A DNA stretch of 64,000 bases from the NCBI GenBank assembly GCA_951799425.1, contig OX637399.1, positions 36,925,701 through 36,989,700 of the forward strand. Direction: 5' to 3'. How positions within the stretch are numbered: the first letter of the stretch is position 1; the number at the start of each line of letters is the position of its first letter. Shown here piece by piece: positions 1 to 10,965 of the stretch. A program made the position numbers and the translations under genes. Source of the DNA: Ilex aquifolium. Lineage: Eukaryota > Streptophyta > Magnoliopsida > Aquifoliales > Aquifoliaceae. The notes under the pieces were generated by a model. That model did no database searches and was not told the DNA's origin. It worked only from the letters and a program-made list of their open reading frames with translations.

Positions 1-48
1 GACCGGAGCAAAAAGTTATGTCAGAAATACTAAAGAATGGGAAATTAC

Positions 49-57
49 TTTTTTTTT
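49..57 (+). repeat. Length-variable poly-T tract in half A
   Basis: The tract is T9 followed by CC in type A1, T10 followed by CC in A2 and A2', and T8 followed by GCC in A3 and A1'. A rarer T9GCC form appears at about 44331, 52296 and 53813. Tract length and the T/G change are tightly linked to the other type-defining changes, so they are useful lineage markers. The tract lies in the part of half A that has no clear counterpart in half B. Confidence 0.9.
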
Positions 58-150
58 CCTTGTGGAGGGAATGGCCAACTATACCAAACTTCCATCACAA
101 TTTCGAACTTGTTAGAAGATGAATCACCAATTTTGATCTCAATATATTTG

Positions 151-159
151 TTAGGGTTT
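151..159 (-). promoter_or_regulatory. Telobox-like motif (AAACCCTAA on the - strand)
   Basis: TTAGGGTTT on the + strand reads AAACCCTAA on the - strand, an exact match to the plant telobox and to the plant telomere repeat in permuted form. It is present in A1, A1', A2 and A2' monomers. In A3 monomers the same place reads TTTGGGTTT, so the motif is lost (for example at 1135-1514). Half B has GTTAGGGATT at the homologous place, which is not a telobox. In plants, teloboxes in gene promoters bind TRB-type Myb proteins; binding within this satellite is only inferred. Confidence 0.5.
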
Positions 160-200
160 CAAGTTCTCTTTGCAATGCCGTAAGTATTAGCTCAATCCGA

Positions 201-379
201 GTTCGGGAGAAAGAGTTATGTCGGATATAATATTTCATTTTAAAGGAGGACTACTTATTACACAAAACTTGCGTTACAATAGAGTCCATGCTAGAGGATT
301 TTTCATGACTTTTGATGTGAATAAAATGGTTAGGGATTGAAGAATTCTTTACAATGCCGCAAGAATCATCTTAATCAGA
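201..379 (+). repeat. Half B of the monomer (diverged copy 2)
   Basis: This is the shorter half, about 179 bp. It shares GTTATGTC, ACAAAACTTG/ACCAAACTTC-like, TTTTGAT, GTTAGGG and AATGCCGCAAG segments with half A. It contains the EcoRI site GAATTC at 342-347 and AATAAA at 320-325. Its variants across the window are B1 (CTACTT, TTGCGTTAC, AGTCC), B2 (GGATTACTT, TTCAAGAC, CCGCAAAAATC), B3 (GAATGAAATGG), B4 (GACTACATATT), B5 (TTGCGTTAC with AGCCC) and B6 (GTCCGATA, TTGCATTAC, AGCCC). Primed forms carry TTAGGAATTG. Confidence 0.85.
320..325 (+). other. AATAAA hexamer in half B
   Basis: The hexamer is inside GTGAATAAAATGG and matches the canonical polyadenylation signal. It is present in nearly all monomers; about 18 B3-type copies read AATGAA instead (for example near 10906, 12422, 14313, 16203 and 19230). 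No transcript evidence exists in the sequence, and an A/T-rich repeat will contain this hexamer by chance. Confidence 0.3.
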
Positions 380-755
380 GACCGGAGCAAAAAGTTATGT
401 CAGAAATACTAAAGATTGGGAAATTACTTTTTTTTTTCCTTGTGGAGGGGAATGACCAACTATACCAAACTTCCATCTTCGAACTTGTTAGAAGATGAAT
501 CACCAATTTTGATCTCAATATATTGGTTAGGGTTTCAAGTTCTCATTGCAATGCCGCAAGAATTAGCTCAATCAGAGTTCGGGAGAAAAAGTTATGTCCG
601 ATATAATATTTCATTTTAAAGGAGGACTACTTATTACACAAAACTTGCATTACAATAGAGCCCATGCTAGAGGATTTTTCATGACTTTTGATGTGAATAA
701 AATGGTTAGGGATTGAAGAATTCTTTACAATGCCGCAAGAATCATCTTAATCAGA
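380..755 (+). repeat. Reference monomer, type A2-B6 (376 bp)
   Basis: Defining changes: AAAGATTGGG, a T10 tract, GGGGAATGACC (GGCC in other copies), CCATCTTCGAAC (5 bp deleted relative to CCATCACAATTTCGAAC), ATTGGTTAGGG, TCTCATTGC, CCGCAAGAATT, TCAGAG, GAAAAAG (GAAACAG in a sublineage), GTCCGATA, TTGCATTAC and AGCCC. The deletion is partly offset by the longer T tract, giving 376 bp. Its stop-free frame (416-619, 67 codons) is broken in A1 units and shows no sign of coding function. In the left and middle of the window B6 is normally followed by an A1 unit. Confidence 0.9.
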
Positions 756-1134
756 GACCGGAGCAAAAAGTTATGTCAGAAATACTAAAGAATGGGAAAT
801 TACTTTTTTTTTCCTTGTGGAGGGAATGGCCAACTATACCAAACTTCCATCACAATTTCGAACTTGTTAGAAGATGAATCACCAATTTTGATCTCAATAT
901 ATTTGTTAGGGTTTCAAGTTCTCTTTGCAATGCCGTAAGTATTAGCTCAATCCGAGTTCGGGAGAAAGAGTTATGTCGGATATAATATTTCATTTTAAAG
1001 GAGGATTACTTATTACACAAAACTTGCGTTACAATAGAGTCCATGCTAGAGGATTTTTCAAGACTTTTGATGTGAATAAAATGGTTAGGGATTGAAGAAT
1101 TCTTTACAATGCCGCAAAAATCATCTTAATCAGA

Positions 1135-1514
1135 GACCGGAGCAAAAAGTTATGTCAGAAATACTGAAGATTGGGAAATTACTTTTTTTTGCCTTGTGGA
1201 GGGGAATGTCCAACTATACCAAACTTCCATCACAATTTCGAACTTGTTAGAAGATGAATCACCAATTTTGATCTCAATATATTGGTTTGGGTTTCAAGTT
1301 CTCTTTGCAATGCCGCAAGAATTAGCTCAATCCGAGTTCGGGAGAAAGAGTTATGTCGGATATAATATTTCATTTTAAAGGAGGACTACTTATTACACAA
1401 AACTTGCGTTACAATAGAGCCCATGCTAGAGGATTTTTCATGACTTTTGATGTGAATAAAATGGTTAGGGATTGAAGAATTCTTTACAATGCTGCAAGAA
1501 TCATCTTAATCAGA
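1135..1514 (+). repeat. Reference monomer, type A3-B5 (380 bp)
   Basis: Defining changes: ACTGAAGATTGGG, T8 followed by GCC, GGGGAATGTCC (GTGC or GGCC in sublineages), ATTGGTTTGGG, TCTCTTTGC, CCGCAAGAATT, TCCGAG, GTCGGATA, TTGCGTTAC and AGCCC. The telobox is lost by the A-to-T change. This type becomes more common toward the right end, where runs of two or three A3 units occur (39355-40494, 59825-60584). Confidence 0.9.
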
Positions 1515-1889
1515 GACCGGAGCAAAAAGTTATGTCAGAAATACTAAAGATTGGAAATTACTTTTTTTTTTCCTTGTGGAGGGGAATGGCCAACTATACC
1601 AAACTTCCATCTTCGAACATGTTTGAAGATGAATCACTAATTTTGATCTCAATATATTGGTTAGGGTTTCAAGTTCTCATTGCAATGCCGCAAGAATTAG
1701 CTCAATCAGAGTTCGGGAGAAAAAGTTATGTCCGATATAATATTTCATTTTAAAGGAGGACTACTTATTACACAAAACTTGCATTACAATAGAGCCCATG
1801 CTAGAGGATTTTTCATGACTTTTGATGTGAATAAAATGGTTAGGAATTGAAGAATTCTTTACAATGCCGCAAGAATCATCTTAATCAGA
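1515..1889 (+). repeat. Reference monomer, private type A2'-B6' (375 bp)
   Basis: This A2 derivative has one G deleted in ATTGGAAATT (ATTGGGAAATT elsewhere), CGAACATGTTTGAAG in place of CGAACTTGTTAGAAG, and CACTAATTT in place of CACCAATTT. The same combination recurs only at 5294, 6804 and 9075, all within the first 9.5 kb. This makes it a local marker of the left-end duplications. The G deletion fuses two frames into a 93-codon open frame starting in the preceding monomer; I consider this accidental. Confidence 0.88.
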
Positions 1890-3779
1890 GACCGGAGCAA
1901 AAAGTTATGTCAGAAATACTAAAGATTGGGAAATTACTTTTTTTTTTCCTTGTGGAGGGGAATGGCCAACTATACCAAACTTCCATCTTCGAACTTGTTA
2001 GAAGATGAATCACCAATTTTGATCTCAATATATTGGTTAGGGTTTCAAGTTCTCATTGCAATGCCGCAAGAATTAGCTCAATCAGAGTTCGGGAGAAACA
2101 GTTATGTCCGATATAATATTTCATTTTAAAGGAGGACTACTTATTACACAAAACTTGCATTACAATAGAGCCCATGCTAGAGGATTTTTCATGACTTTTG
2201 ATGTGAATAAAATGGTTAGGGATTGAAGAATTCTTTACAATGCCGCAAGAATCATCTTAATCAGAGACCGGAGCAAAAAGTTATGTCAGAAATACTAAAG
2301 AATGGGAAATTACTTTTTTTTTCCTTGTGGAGGGAATGGCCAACTATACCAAACTTCCATCACAATTTCGAACTTGTTAGAAGATGAATCACCAATTTTG
2401 ATCTCAATATATTTGTTAGGGTTTCAAGTTCTCTTTGCAATGCCGTAAGTATTAGCTCAATCCGAGTTCGGGAGAAAGAGTTATGTCGGATATAATATTT
2501 CATTTTAAAGGAGGATTACTTATTACACAAAACTTGCGTTACAATAGAGTCCATGCTAGAGGATTTTTCAAGACTTTTGATGTGAATAAAATGGTTAGGG
2601 ATTGAAGAATTCTTTACAATGCCGCAAAAATCATCTTAATCAGAGACCGGAGCAAAAAGTTATGTCAGAAATACTGAAGATTGGGAAATTACTTTTTTTT
2701 GCCTTGTGGAGGGGAATGTCCAACTATACCAAACTTCCATCACAATTTCGAACTTGTTAGAAGATGAATCACCAATTTTGATCTCAATATATTGGTTAGG
2801 GTTTCAAGTTCTCATTGCAATGCCGCAAGAATTAGCTCAATCAGAGTTCGGGAGAAAAAGTTATGTCCGATATAATATTTCATTTTAAAGGAGGACTACT
2901 TATTACACAAAACTTGCATTACAATAGAGCCCATGCTAGAGGATTTTTCATGACTTTTGATGTGAATAAAATGGTTAGGGATTGAAGAATTCTTTACAAT
3001 GCCGCAAGAATCATCTTAATCAGAGACCGGAGCAAAAAGTTATGTCAGAAATACTAAAGAATGGGAAATTACTTTTTTTTTCCTTGTGGAGGGAATGGCC
3101 AACTATACCAAACTTCCATCACAATTTCGAACTTGTTAGAAGATGAATCACCAATTTTGATCTCAATATATTTGTTAGGGTTTCAAGTTCTCTTTGCAAT
3201 GCCGTAAGTATTAGCTCAATCCGAGTTCGGGAGAAAGAGTTATGTCGGATATAATATTTCATTTTAAAGGAGGATTACTTATTACACAAAACTTGCGTTA
3301 CAATAGAGTCCATGCTAGAGGATTTTTCAAGACTTTTGATGTGAATAAAATGGTTAGGGATTGAAGAATTCTTTACAATGCCGCAAGAATCATCTTAATC
3401 AGAGACCGGAGCAAAAAGTTATGTCAGAAATACTAAAGATTGGGAAATTACTTTTTTTTTTCCTTGTGGAGGTGAATGACCAACTATACCAAACTTCCAT
3501 CTTCGAACTTGTTAGAAGATGAATCACCAATTTTGATCTCAATATATTGGTTAGGGTTTCAAGTTCTCATTGCAATGCCGCAAGAATTAGCTCAATCAGA
3601 GTTCGGGAGAAAAAGTTATGTCCGATATAATATTTCATTTTAAAGGAGGACTACTTATTACACAAAACTTGCATTACAATAGAGCCCATGCTAGAGGATT
3701 TTTCATGACTTTTGATGTGAATAAAATGGTTAGGGATTGAAGAATTCTTTACAATGCCGCAAGAATCATCTTAATCAGA

Positions 3780-6534
3780 GACCGGAGCAAAAAGTTATGT
3801 CAGAAATACTAAAGAATGGGAAATTACTTTTTTTTTCCTTGTGGAGGGAATGGCCAACTATACCAAACTTCCATCACAATTTCGAACTTGTTAGAAGATG
3901 AATCACCAATTTTGATCTCAATATATTTGTTAGGGTTTCAAGTTCTCTTTGCAATGCCGTAAGTATTAGCTCAATCCGAGTTCGGGAGAAAGAGTTATGT
4001 CGGATATAATATTTCATTTTAAAGGAGGACTACTTATTACACAAAACTTGCGTTACAATAGAGTCCATGCTAGAGGATTTTTCATGACTTTTGATGTGAA
4101 TAAAATGGTTAGGGATTGAAGAATTCTTTACAATGCCGCAAGAATCATCTTAATCAGAGACCGGAGCAAAAAGTTATGTCAGAAATACTAAAGATTGGGA
4201 AATTACTTTTTTTTTTCCTTGTGGAGGGGAATGACCAACTATACCAAACTTCCATCTTCGAACTTGTTAGAAGATGAATCACCAATTTTGATCTCAATAT
4301 ATTGGTTAGGGTTTCAAGTTCTCATTGCAATGCCGCAAGAATTAGCTCAATCAGAGTTCGGGAGAAAAAGTTATGTCCGATATAATATTTCATTTTAAAG
4401 GAGGACTACTTATTACACAAAACTTGCATTACAATAGAGCCCATGCTAGAGGATTTTTCATGACTTTTGATGTGAATAAAATGGTTAGGGATTGAAGAAT
4501 TCTTTACAATGCCGCAAGAATCATCTTAATCAGAGACCGGAGCAAAAAGTTATGTCAGAAATACTAAAGAATGGGAAATTACTTTTTTTTTCCTTGTGGA
4601 GGGAATGGCCAACTATACCAAACTTCCATCACAATTTCGAACTTGTTAGAAGATGAATCACCAATTTTGATCTCAATATATTTGTTAGGGTTTCAAGTTC
4701 TCTTTGCAATGCCGTAAGTATTAGCTCAATCCGAGTTCGGGAGAAAGAGTTATGTCGGATATAATATTTCATTTTAAAGGAGGATTACTTATTACACAAA
4801 ACTTGCGTTACAATAGAGTCCATGCTAGAGGATTTTTCAAGACTTTTGATGTGAATAAAATGGTTAGGGATTGAAGAATTCTTTACAATGCCGCAAAAAT
4901 CATCTTAATCAGAGACCGGAGCAAAAAGTTATGTCAGAAATACTGAAGATTGGGAAATTACTTTTTTTTGCCTTGTGGAGGGGAATGTCCAACTATACCA
5001 AACTTCCATCACAATTTCGAACTTGTTAGAAGATGAATCACCAATTTTGATCTCAATATATTGGTTTGGGTTTCAAGTTCTCTTTGCAATGCCGCAAGAA
5101 TTAGCTCAATCCGAGTTCGGGAGAAAGAGTTATGTCGGATATAATATTTCATTTTAAAGGAGGACTACTTATTACACAAAACTTGCGTTACAATAGAGCC
5201 CATGCTAGAGGATTTTTCATGACTTTTGATGTGAATAAAATGGTTAGGGATTGAAGAATTCTTTACAATGCTGCAAGAATCATCTTAATCAGAGACCGGA
5301 GCAAAAAGTTATGTCAGAAATACTAAAGATTGGAAATTACTTTTTTTTTTCCTTGTGGAGGGGAATGGCCAACTATACCAAACTTCCATCTTCGAACATG
5401 TTTGAAGATGAATCACTAATTTTGATCTCAATATATTGGTTAGGGTTTCAAGTTCTCATTGCAATGCCGCAAGAATTAGCTCAATCAGAGTTCGGGAGAA
5501 AAAGTTATGTCCGATATAATATTTCATTTTAAAGGAGGACTACTTATTACACAAAACTTGCATTACAATAGAGCCCATGCTAGAGGATTTTTCATGACTT
5601 TTGATGTGAATAAAATGGTTAGGAATTGAAGAATTCTTTACAATGCCGCAAGAATCATCTTAATCAGAGACCGGAGCAAAAAGTTATGTCAGAAATACTA
5701 AAGATTGGGAAATTACTTTTTTTTTTCCTTGTGGAGGGGAATGGCCAACTATACCAAACTTCCATCTTCGAACTTGTTAGAAGATGAATCACCAATTTTG
5801 ATCTCAATATATTGGTTAGGGTTTCAAGTTCTCATTGCAATGCCGCAAGAATTAGCTCAATCAGAGTTCGGGAGAAACAGTTATGTCCGATATAATATTT
5901 CATTTTAAAGGAGGACTACTTATTACACAAAACTTGCATTACAATAGAGCCCATGCTAGAGTATTTTTCATGACTTTTGATGTGAATAAAATGGTTAGGG
6001 ATTGAAGAATTCTTTACAATGCCGCAAGAATCATCTTAATCAGAGACCGGAGCAAAAAGTTATGTCAGAAATACTAAAGAATGGGAAATTACTTTTTTTT
6101 TCCTTGTGGAGGGAATGGCCAACTATACCAAACTTCCATCACAATTTCGAACTTGTTAGAAGATGAATCACCAATTTTGATCTCAATATATTTGTTAGGG
6201 TTTCAAGTTCTCTTTGCAATGCCGTAAGTATTAGCTCAATCCGAGTTCGGGAGAAAGAGTTATGTCGGATATAATATTTCATTTTAAAGGAGGATTACTT
6301 ATTACACAAAACTTGCGTTACAATAGAGTCCATGCTAGAGGATTTTTCAAGACTTTTGATGTGAATAAAATGGTTAGGGATTGAAGAATTCTTTACAATG
6401 CCGCAAAAATCATCTTAATCAGAGACCGGAGCAAAAAGTTATGTCAGAAATACTGAAGATTGGGAAATTACTTTTTTTTGCCTTGTGGAGGGGAATGTCC
6501 AACTATACCAAACTTCCATCACAATTTCGAACTT
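3780..6534 (+). repeat. Higher-order block I, second copy (about 7.3 monomers)
   Basis: Repeats 1-2755 at an offset of 3,779 bp: A1-B1, A2-B6, A1-B2, A3-B5, A2'-B6', A2-B6, A1-B2, then the 5' part of an A3 unit. A private change here is CTAGAGTATTTTTC at about 5957 where other copies have CTAGAGGATTTTTC, so the change came after the duplication. Unit 18 of the window (6424) continues as pure A3-B5 rather than the hybrid seen in the first copy. Confidence 0.85.
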
Positions 6535-8694
6535 GTTAGAAGATGAATCACCAATTTTGATCTCAATATATTGGTTTGGGTTTCAAGTTCTCTTTGCAAT
6601 GCCGCAAGAATTAGCTCAATCCGAGTTCGGGAGAAAGAGTTATGTCGGATATAATATTTCATTTTAAAGGAGGACTACTTATTACACAAAACTTGCGTTA
6701 CAATAGAGCCCATGCTAGAGGATTTTTCATGACTTTTGATGTGAATAAAATGGTTAGGGATTGAAGAATTCTTTACAATGCCGCAAGAATCATCTTAATC
6801 AGAGACCGGAGCAAAAAGTTATGTCAGAAATACTAAAGATTGGAAATTACTTTTTTTTTTCCTTGTGGAGGGGAATGGCCAACTATACCAAACTTCCATC
6901 TTCGAACATGTTTGAAGATGAATCACTAATTTTGATCTCAATATATTGGTTAGGGTTTCAAGTTCTCATTGCAATGCCGCAAGAATTAGCTCAATCAGAG
7001 TTCGGGAGAAAAAGTTATGTCCGATATAATATTTCATTTTAAAGGAGGACTACTTATTACACAAAACTTGCATTACAATAGAGCCCATGCTAGAGGATTT
7101 TTCATGACTTTTGATGTGAATAAAATGGTTAGGGATTGAAGAATTCTTTACAATGCCGCAAGAATCATCTTAATCAGAGACCGGAGCAAAAAGTTATGTC
7201 AGAAATACTGAAGATTGGGAAATTACTTTTTTTTGCCTTGTGGAGGGGAATGGCCAACTATACCAAACTTCCATCACAATTTCGAACTTGTTAGAAGATG
7301 AATCACCAATTTTGATCTCAATATATTTGTTAGGGTTTCAAGTTCTCTTTGCAATGCCGTAAGTATTAGCTCAATCCGAGTTCGGGAGAAAGAGTTATGT
7401 CGGATATAATATTTCATTTTAAAGGAGGACTACTTATTACACAAAACTTGCGTTACAATAGAGTCCATGCTAGAGGATTTTTCATGACTTTTGATGTGAA
7501 TAAAATGGTTAGGGATTGAAGAATTCTTTACAATGCCGCAAGAATCATCTTAATCAGAGACCGGAGCAAAAAGTTATGTCAGAAATACTAAAGATTGGGA
7601 AATTACTTTTTTTTGCCTTGTGGAGGGGAATGTCCAACTATACCAAACTTCCATCACAATTTCGAACTTGTTAGAAGATGAATCACCAATTTTGATCTCA
7701 ATATATTGGTTTGGGTTTCAAGTTCTCTTTGCAATGCCGCAAGAATTAGCTCAATCCGAGTTCGGGAGAAAGAGTTATGTCGGATATAATATTTCATTTT
7801 AAAGGAGGACTACTTATTACACAAAACTTGCGTTACAATAGAGCCCATGCTAGAGGATTTTTCATGACTTTTGATGTGAATAAAATGGTTAGGAATTGAA
7901 GAATTCTTTACAATGCCGCAAGAATCATCTTAATCAGAGACCGGAGCAAAAAGTTATGTCAGAAATACTAAAGATTGGGAAATTACTTTTTTTTTTCCTT
8001 GTGGAGGGGAATGGCCAACTATACCAAACTTCCATCTTCGAACTTGTTAGAAGATGAATCACCAATTTTGATCTCAATATATTGGTTAGGGTTTCAAGTT
8101 CTCATTGCAATGCCGCAAGAATTAGCTCAATCAGAGTTCGGGAGAAACAGTTATGTCCGATATAATATTTCATTTTAAAGGAGGACTACTTATTACACAA
8201 AACTTGCATTACAATAGAGCCCATGCTAGAGGATTTTTCATGACTTTTGATGTGAATAAAATGGTTAGGGATTGAATAATTCTTTACAATGCCGCAAGAA
8301 TCATCTTAATCAGAGACTGGAGCAAAAAGTTATGTCAGAAATACTAAAGAATGGGAAATTACTTTTTTTTTCCTTGTGGAGGGGAATGGCCAACTATACC
8401 AAACTTCCATCACAATTTCGAACTTGTTAGAAGATGAATCACCAATTTTGATCTCAATATATTTGTTAGGGTTTCAAGTTCTCTTTGCAATGCCGTAAGT
8501 ATTAGCTCAATCCGAGTTCGGGAGAAAGAGTTATGTCGGATATAATATTTCATTTTAAAGGAGGATTACTTATTACACAAAACTTGCGTTACAATAGAGT
8601 CCATGCTAGAGGATTTTTCAAGACTTTTGATGTGAATAAAATGGTTAGGGATTGAAGAATTCTTTACAATGCCGCAAAAATCATCTTAATCAGA
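6424..8694 (+). repeat. Higher-order block II, 6-mer copy 1 (2,271 bp)
   Basis: Order: A3-B5, A2'-B6, A1'-B1, A3-B5', A2-B6 (GAAACAG, GAATAATTC), A1-B2 (beginning GACTGG). The GAATAATTC change removes the EcoRI site of that monomer, and GACTGG replaces GACCGG in the next. Both markers recur exactly 2,271 bp downstream. Confidence 0.88.
7179..7558 (+). repeat. Reference monomer, mosaic type A1'-B1 (380 bp)
   Basis: The 5' part is A3-like (ACTGAAGATTGGG, T8GCC, GGGGAATGGCC) and the 3' part of half A is A1-like (ATATTTGTTAGGG, GCCGTAAGTATT). This looks like a recombinant between A3 and A1. The form recurs at 9450 and 10966, then with half B4 from 24206 rightward (26856, 34810, 36705, 42387, 44283, 46560, 48456, 50352, 52248, 53765). 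Confidence 0.85.
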
Positions 8695-10965
8695 GACCGG
8701 AGCAAAAAGTTATGTCAGAAATACTGAAGATTGGGAAATTACTTTTTTTTGCCTTGTGGAGGGGAATGTCCAACTATACCAAACTTCCATCACAATTTCG
8801 AACTTGTTAGAAGATGAATCACCAATTTTGATCTCAATATATTGGTTTGGGTTTCAAGTTCTCTTTGCAATGCCGCAAGAATTAGCTCAATCCGAGTTCG
8901 GGAGAAAGAGTTATGTCGGATATAATATTTCATTTTAAAGGAGGACTACTTATTACACAAAACTTGCGTTACAATAGAGCCCATGCTAGAGGATTTTTCA
9001 TGACTTTTGATGTGAATAAAATGGTTAGGGATTGAAGAATTCTTTACAATGCCGCAAGAATCATCTTAATCAGAGACCGGAGCAAAAAGTTATGTCAGAA
9101 ATACTAAAGATTGGAAATTACTTTTTTTTTTCCTTGTGGAGGGGAATGGCCAACTATACCAAACTTCCATCTTCGAACATGTTTGAAGATGAATCACTAA
9201 TTTTGATCTCAATATATTGGTTAGGGTTTCAAGTTCTCATTGCAATGCCGCAAGAATTAGCTCAATCAGAGTTCGGGAGAAAAAGTTATGTCCGATATAA
9301 TATTTCATTTTAAAGGAGGACTACTTATTACACAAAACTTGCATTACAATAGAGCCCATGCTAGAGGATTTTTCATGACTTTTGATGTGAATAAAATGGT
9401 TAGGGATTGAAGAATTCTTTACAATGCCGCAAGAATCATCTTAATCAGAGACCGGAGCAAAAAGTTATGTCAGAAATACTGAAGATTGGGAAATTACTTT
9501 TTTTTGCCTTGTGGAGGGGAATGGCCAACTATACCAAACTTCCATCACAATTTCGAACTTGTTAGAAGATGAATCACCAATTTTGATCTCAATATATTTG
9601 TTAGGGTTTCAAGTTCTCTTTGCAATGCCGTAAGTATTAGCTCAATCCGAGTTCGGGAGAAAGAGTTATGTCGGATATAATATTTCATTTTAAAGGAGGA
9701 CTACTTATTACACAAAACTTGCGTTACAATAGAGTCCATGCTAGAGGATTTTTCATGACTTTTGATGTGAATAAAATGGTTAGGGATTGAAGAATTCTTT
9801 ACAATGCCGCAAGAATCATCTTAATCAGAGACCGGAGCAAAAAGTTATGTCAGAAATACTAAAGATTGGGAAATTACTTTTTTTTGCCTTGTGGAGGGGA
9901 ATGTCCAACTATACCAAACTTCCATCACAATTTCGAACTTGTTAGAAGATGAATCACCAATTTTGATCTCAATATATTGGTTTGGGTTTCAAGTTCTCTT
10001 TGCAATGCCGCAAGAATTAGCTCAATCCGAGTTCGGGAGAAAGAGTTATGTCGGATATAATATTTCATTTTAAAGGAGGACTACTTATTACACAAAACTT
10101 GCGTTACAATAGAGCCCATGCTAGAGGATTTTTCATGACTTTTGATGTGAATAAAATGGTTAGGAATTGAAGAATTCTTTACAATGCCGCAAGAATCATC
10201 TTAATCAGAGACCGGAGCAAAAAGTTATGTCAGAAATACTAAAGATTGGGAAATTACTTTTTTTTTTCCTTGTGGAGGGGAATGGCCAACTATACCAAAC
10301 TTCCATCTTCGAACTTGTTAGAAGATGAATCACCAATTTTGATCTCAATATATTGGTTAGGGTTTCAAGTTCTCATTGCAATGCCGCAAGAATTAGCTCA
10401 ATCAGAGTTCGGGAGAAACAGTTATGTCCGATATAATATTTCATTTTAAAGGAGGACTACTTATTACACAAAACTTGCATTACAATAGAGCCCATGCTAG
10501 AGGATTTTTCATGACTTTTGATGTGAATAAAATGGTTAGGGATTGAATAATTCTTTACAATGCCGCAAGAATCATCTTAATCAGAGACTGGAGCAAAAAG
10601 TTATGTCAGAAATACTAAAGAATGGGAAATTACTTTTTTTTTCCTTGTGGAGGGGAATGGCCAACTATACCAAACTTCCATCACAATTTCGAACTTGTTA
10701 GAAGATGAATCACCAATTTTGATCTCAATATATTTGTTAGGGTTTCAAGTTCTCTTTGCAATGCCGTAAGTATTAGCTCAATCCGAGTTCGGGAGAAAGA
10801 GTTATGTCGGATATAATATTTCATTTTAAAGGAGGACTACTTATTACACAAAACTTGCGTTACAATAGAGTCCATGCTAGAGGATTTTTCATGACTTTTG
10901 ATGTGAATGAAATGGTTAGGGATTGAAGAATTCTTTACAATGCCGCAAGAATCATCTTAATCAGA
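8695..10965 (+). repeat. Higher-order block II, 6-mer copy 2 (2,271 bp)
   Basis: Same six-unit order as the preceding copy, including the EcoRI-losing GAATAATTC (near 10546) and GACTGG (10586). The last unit differs in its half B, which is B3 (GAATGAAATGG) rather than B2. The exchange endpoint therefore probably lies inside the monomer at 10586-10965. Confidence 0.88.

Larger units (their letters stand above)
1..200 (+). repeat. Half A of the monomer (ancestral ~190-bp unit, diverged copy 1)
   Basis: Half A aligns with half B of the same monomer. GTTATGTC occurs at 15-22 here and at 215-222 in half B. TTTTGAT occurs at 131-137 here and at 310-316 there. AATGCCG occurs at 174-180 here and at 353-359 there. 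The ungapped block 131-180 against 310-359 matches at 39 of 50 positions. Half A is about 21 bp longer than half B, the difference lying between the two aligned blocks, in or near the T-tract. The inference is an ancestral single unit of roughly 180-200 bp that became fixed as a dimer and then diverged. Confidence 0.85.
1..379 (+). repeat. Reference monomer, type A1-B1 (379 bp)
   Basis: This is the first complete unit. Order of landmarks: GGAGCAAAAAGTTATGTC at 5-22, AAAGAATGGG, a T9 tract at 49-57, GGAGGGAATGG, ATCACAATTTCGAAC, ATATTTGTTAGGG, GCCGTAAGTATT, then half B with TCGGATATAATATTTC, GGAGGACTACTT, TTGCGTTAC, AGTCC and TTCATGAC. The A1 half is marked by TTTGTTAGGG and GCCGTAAG, which together interrupt the short open frame present in other types. 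Hand count gives 132 G+C of 379 (about 35%). Copies of this combination recur at 3780, 13238, 15129, 17020, 17775, 20046, 21937, 22692 and 25342. Confidence 0.9.
1..3779 (+). repeat. Higher-order block I, first copy (10 monomers, 3,779 bp)
   Basis: Monomer order: A1-B1, A2-B6, A1-B2, A3-B5, A2'-B6', A2-B6 (GAAACAG), A1-B2, a hybrid A3/A2-B6, A1-B2, A2-B6. The first seven units and the start of the eighth reappear 3,779 bp downstream in the same order with the same private changes (A2', GAAACAG, TTAGGAATTG at unit 5). Divergence begins within unit 8 (2645-3024), where this copy switches from A3 to A2 sequence. Confidence 0.85.
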
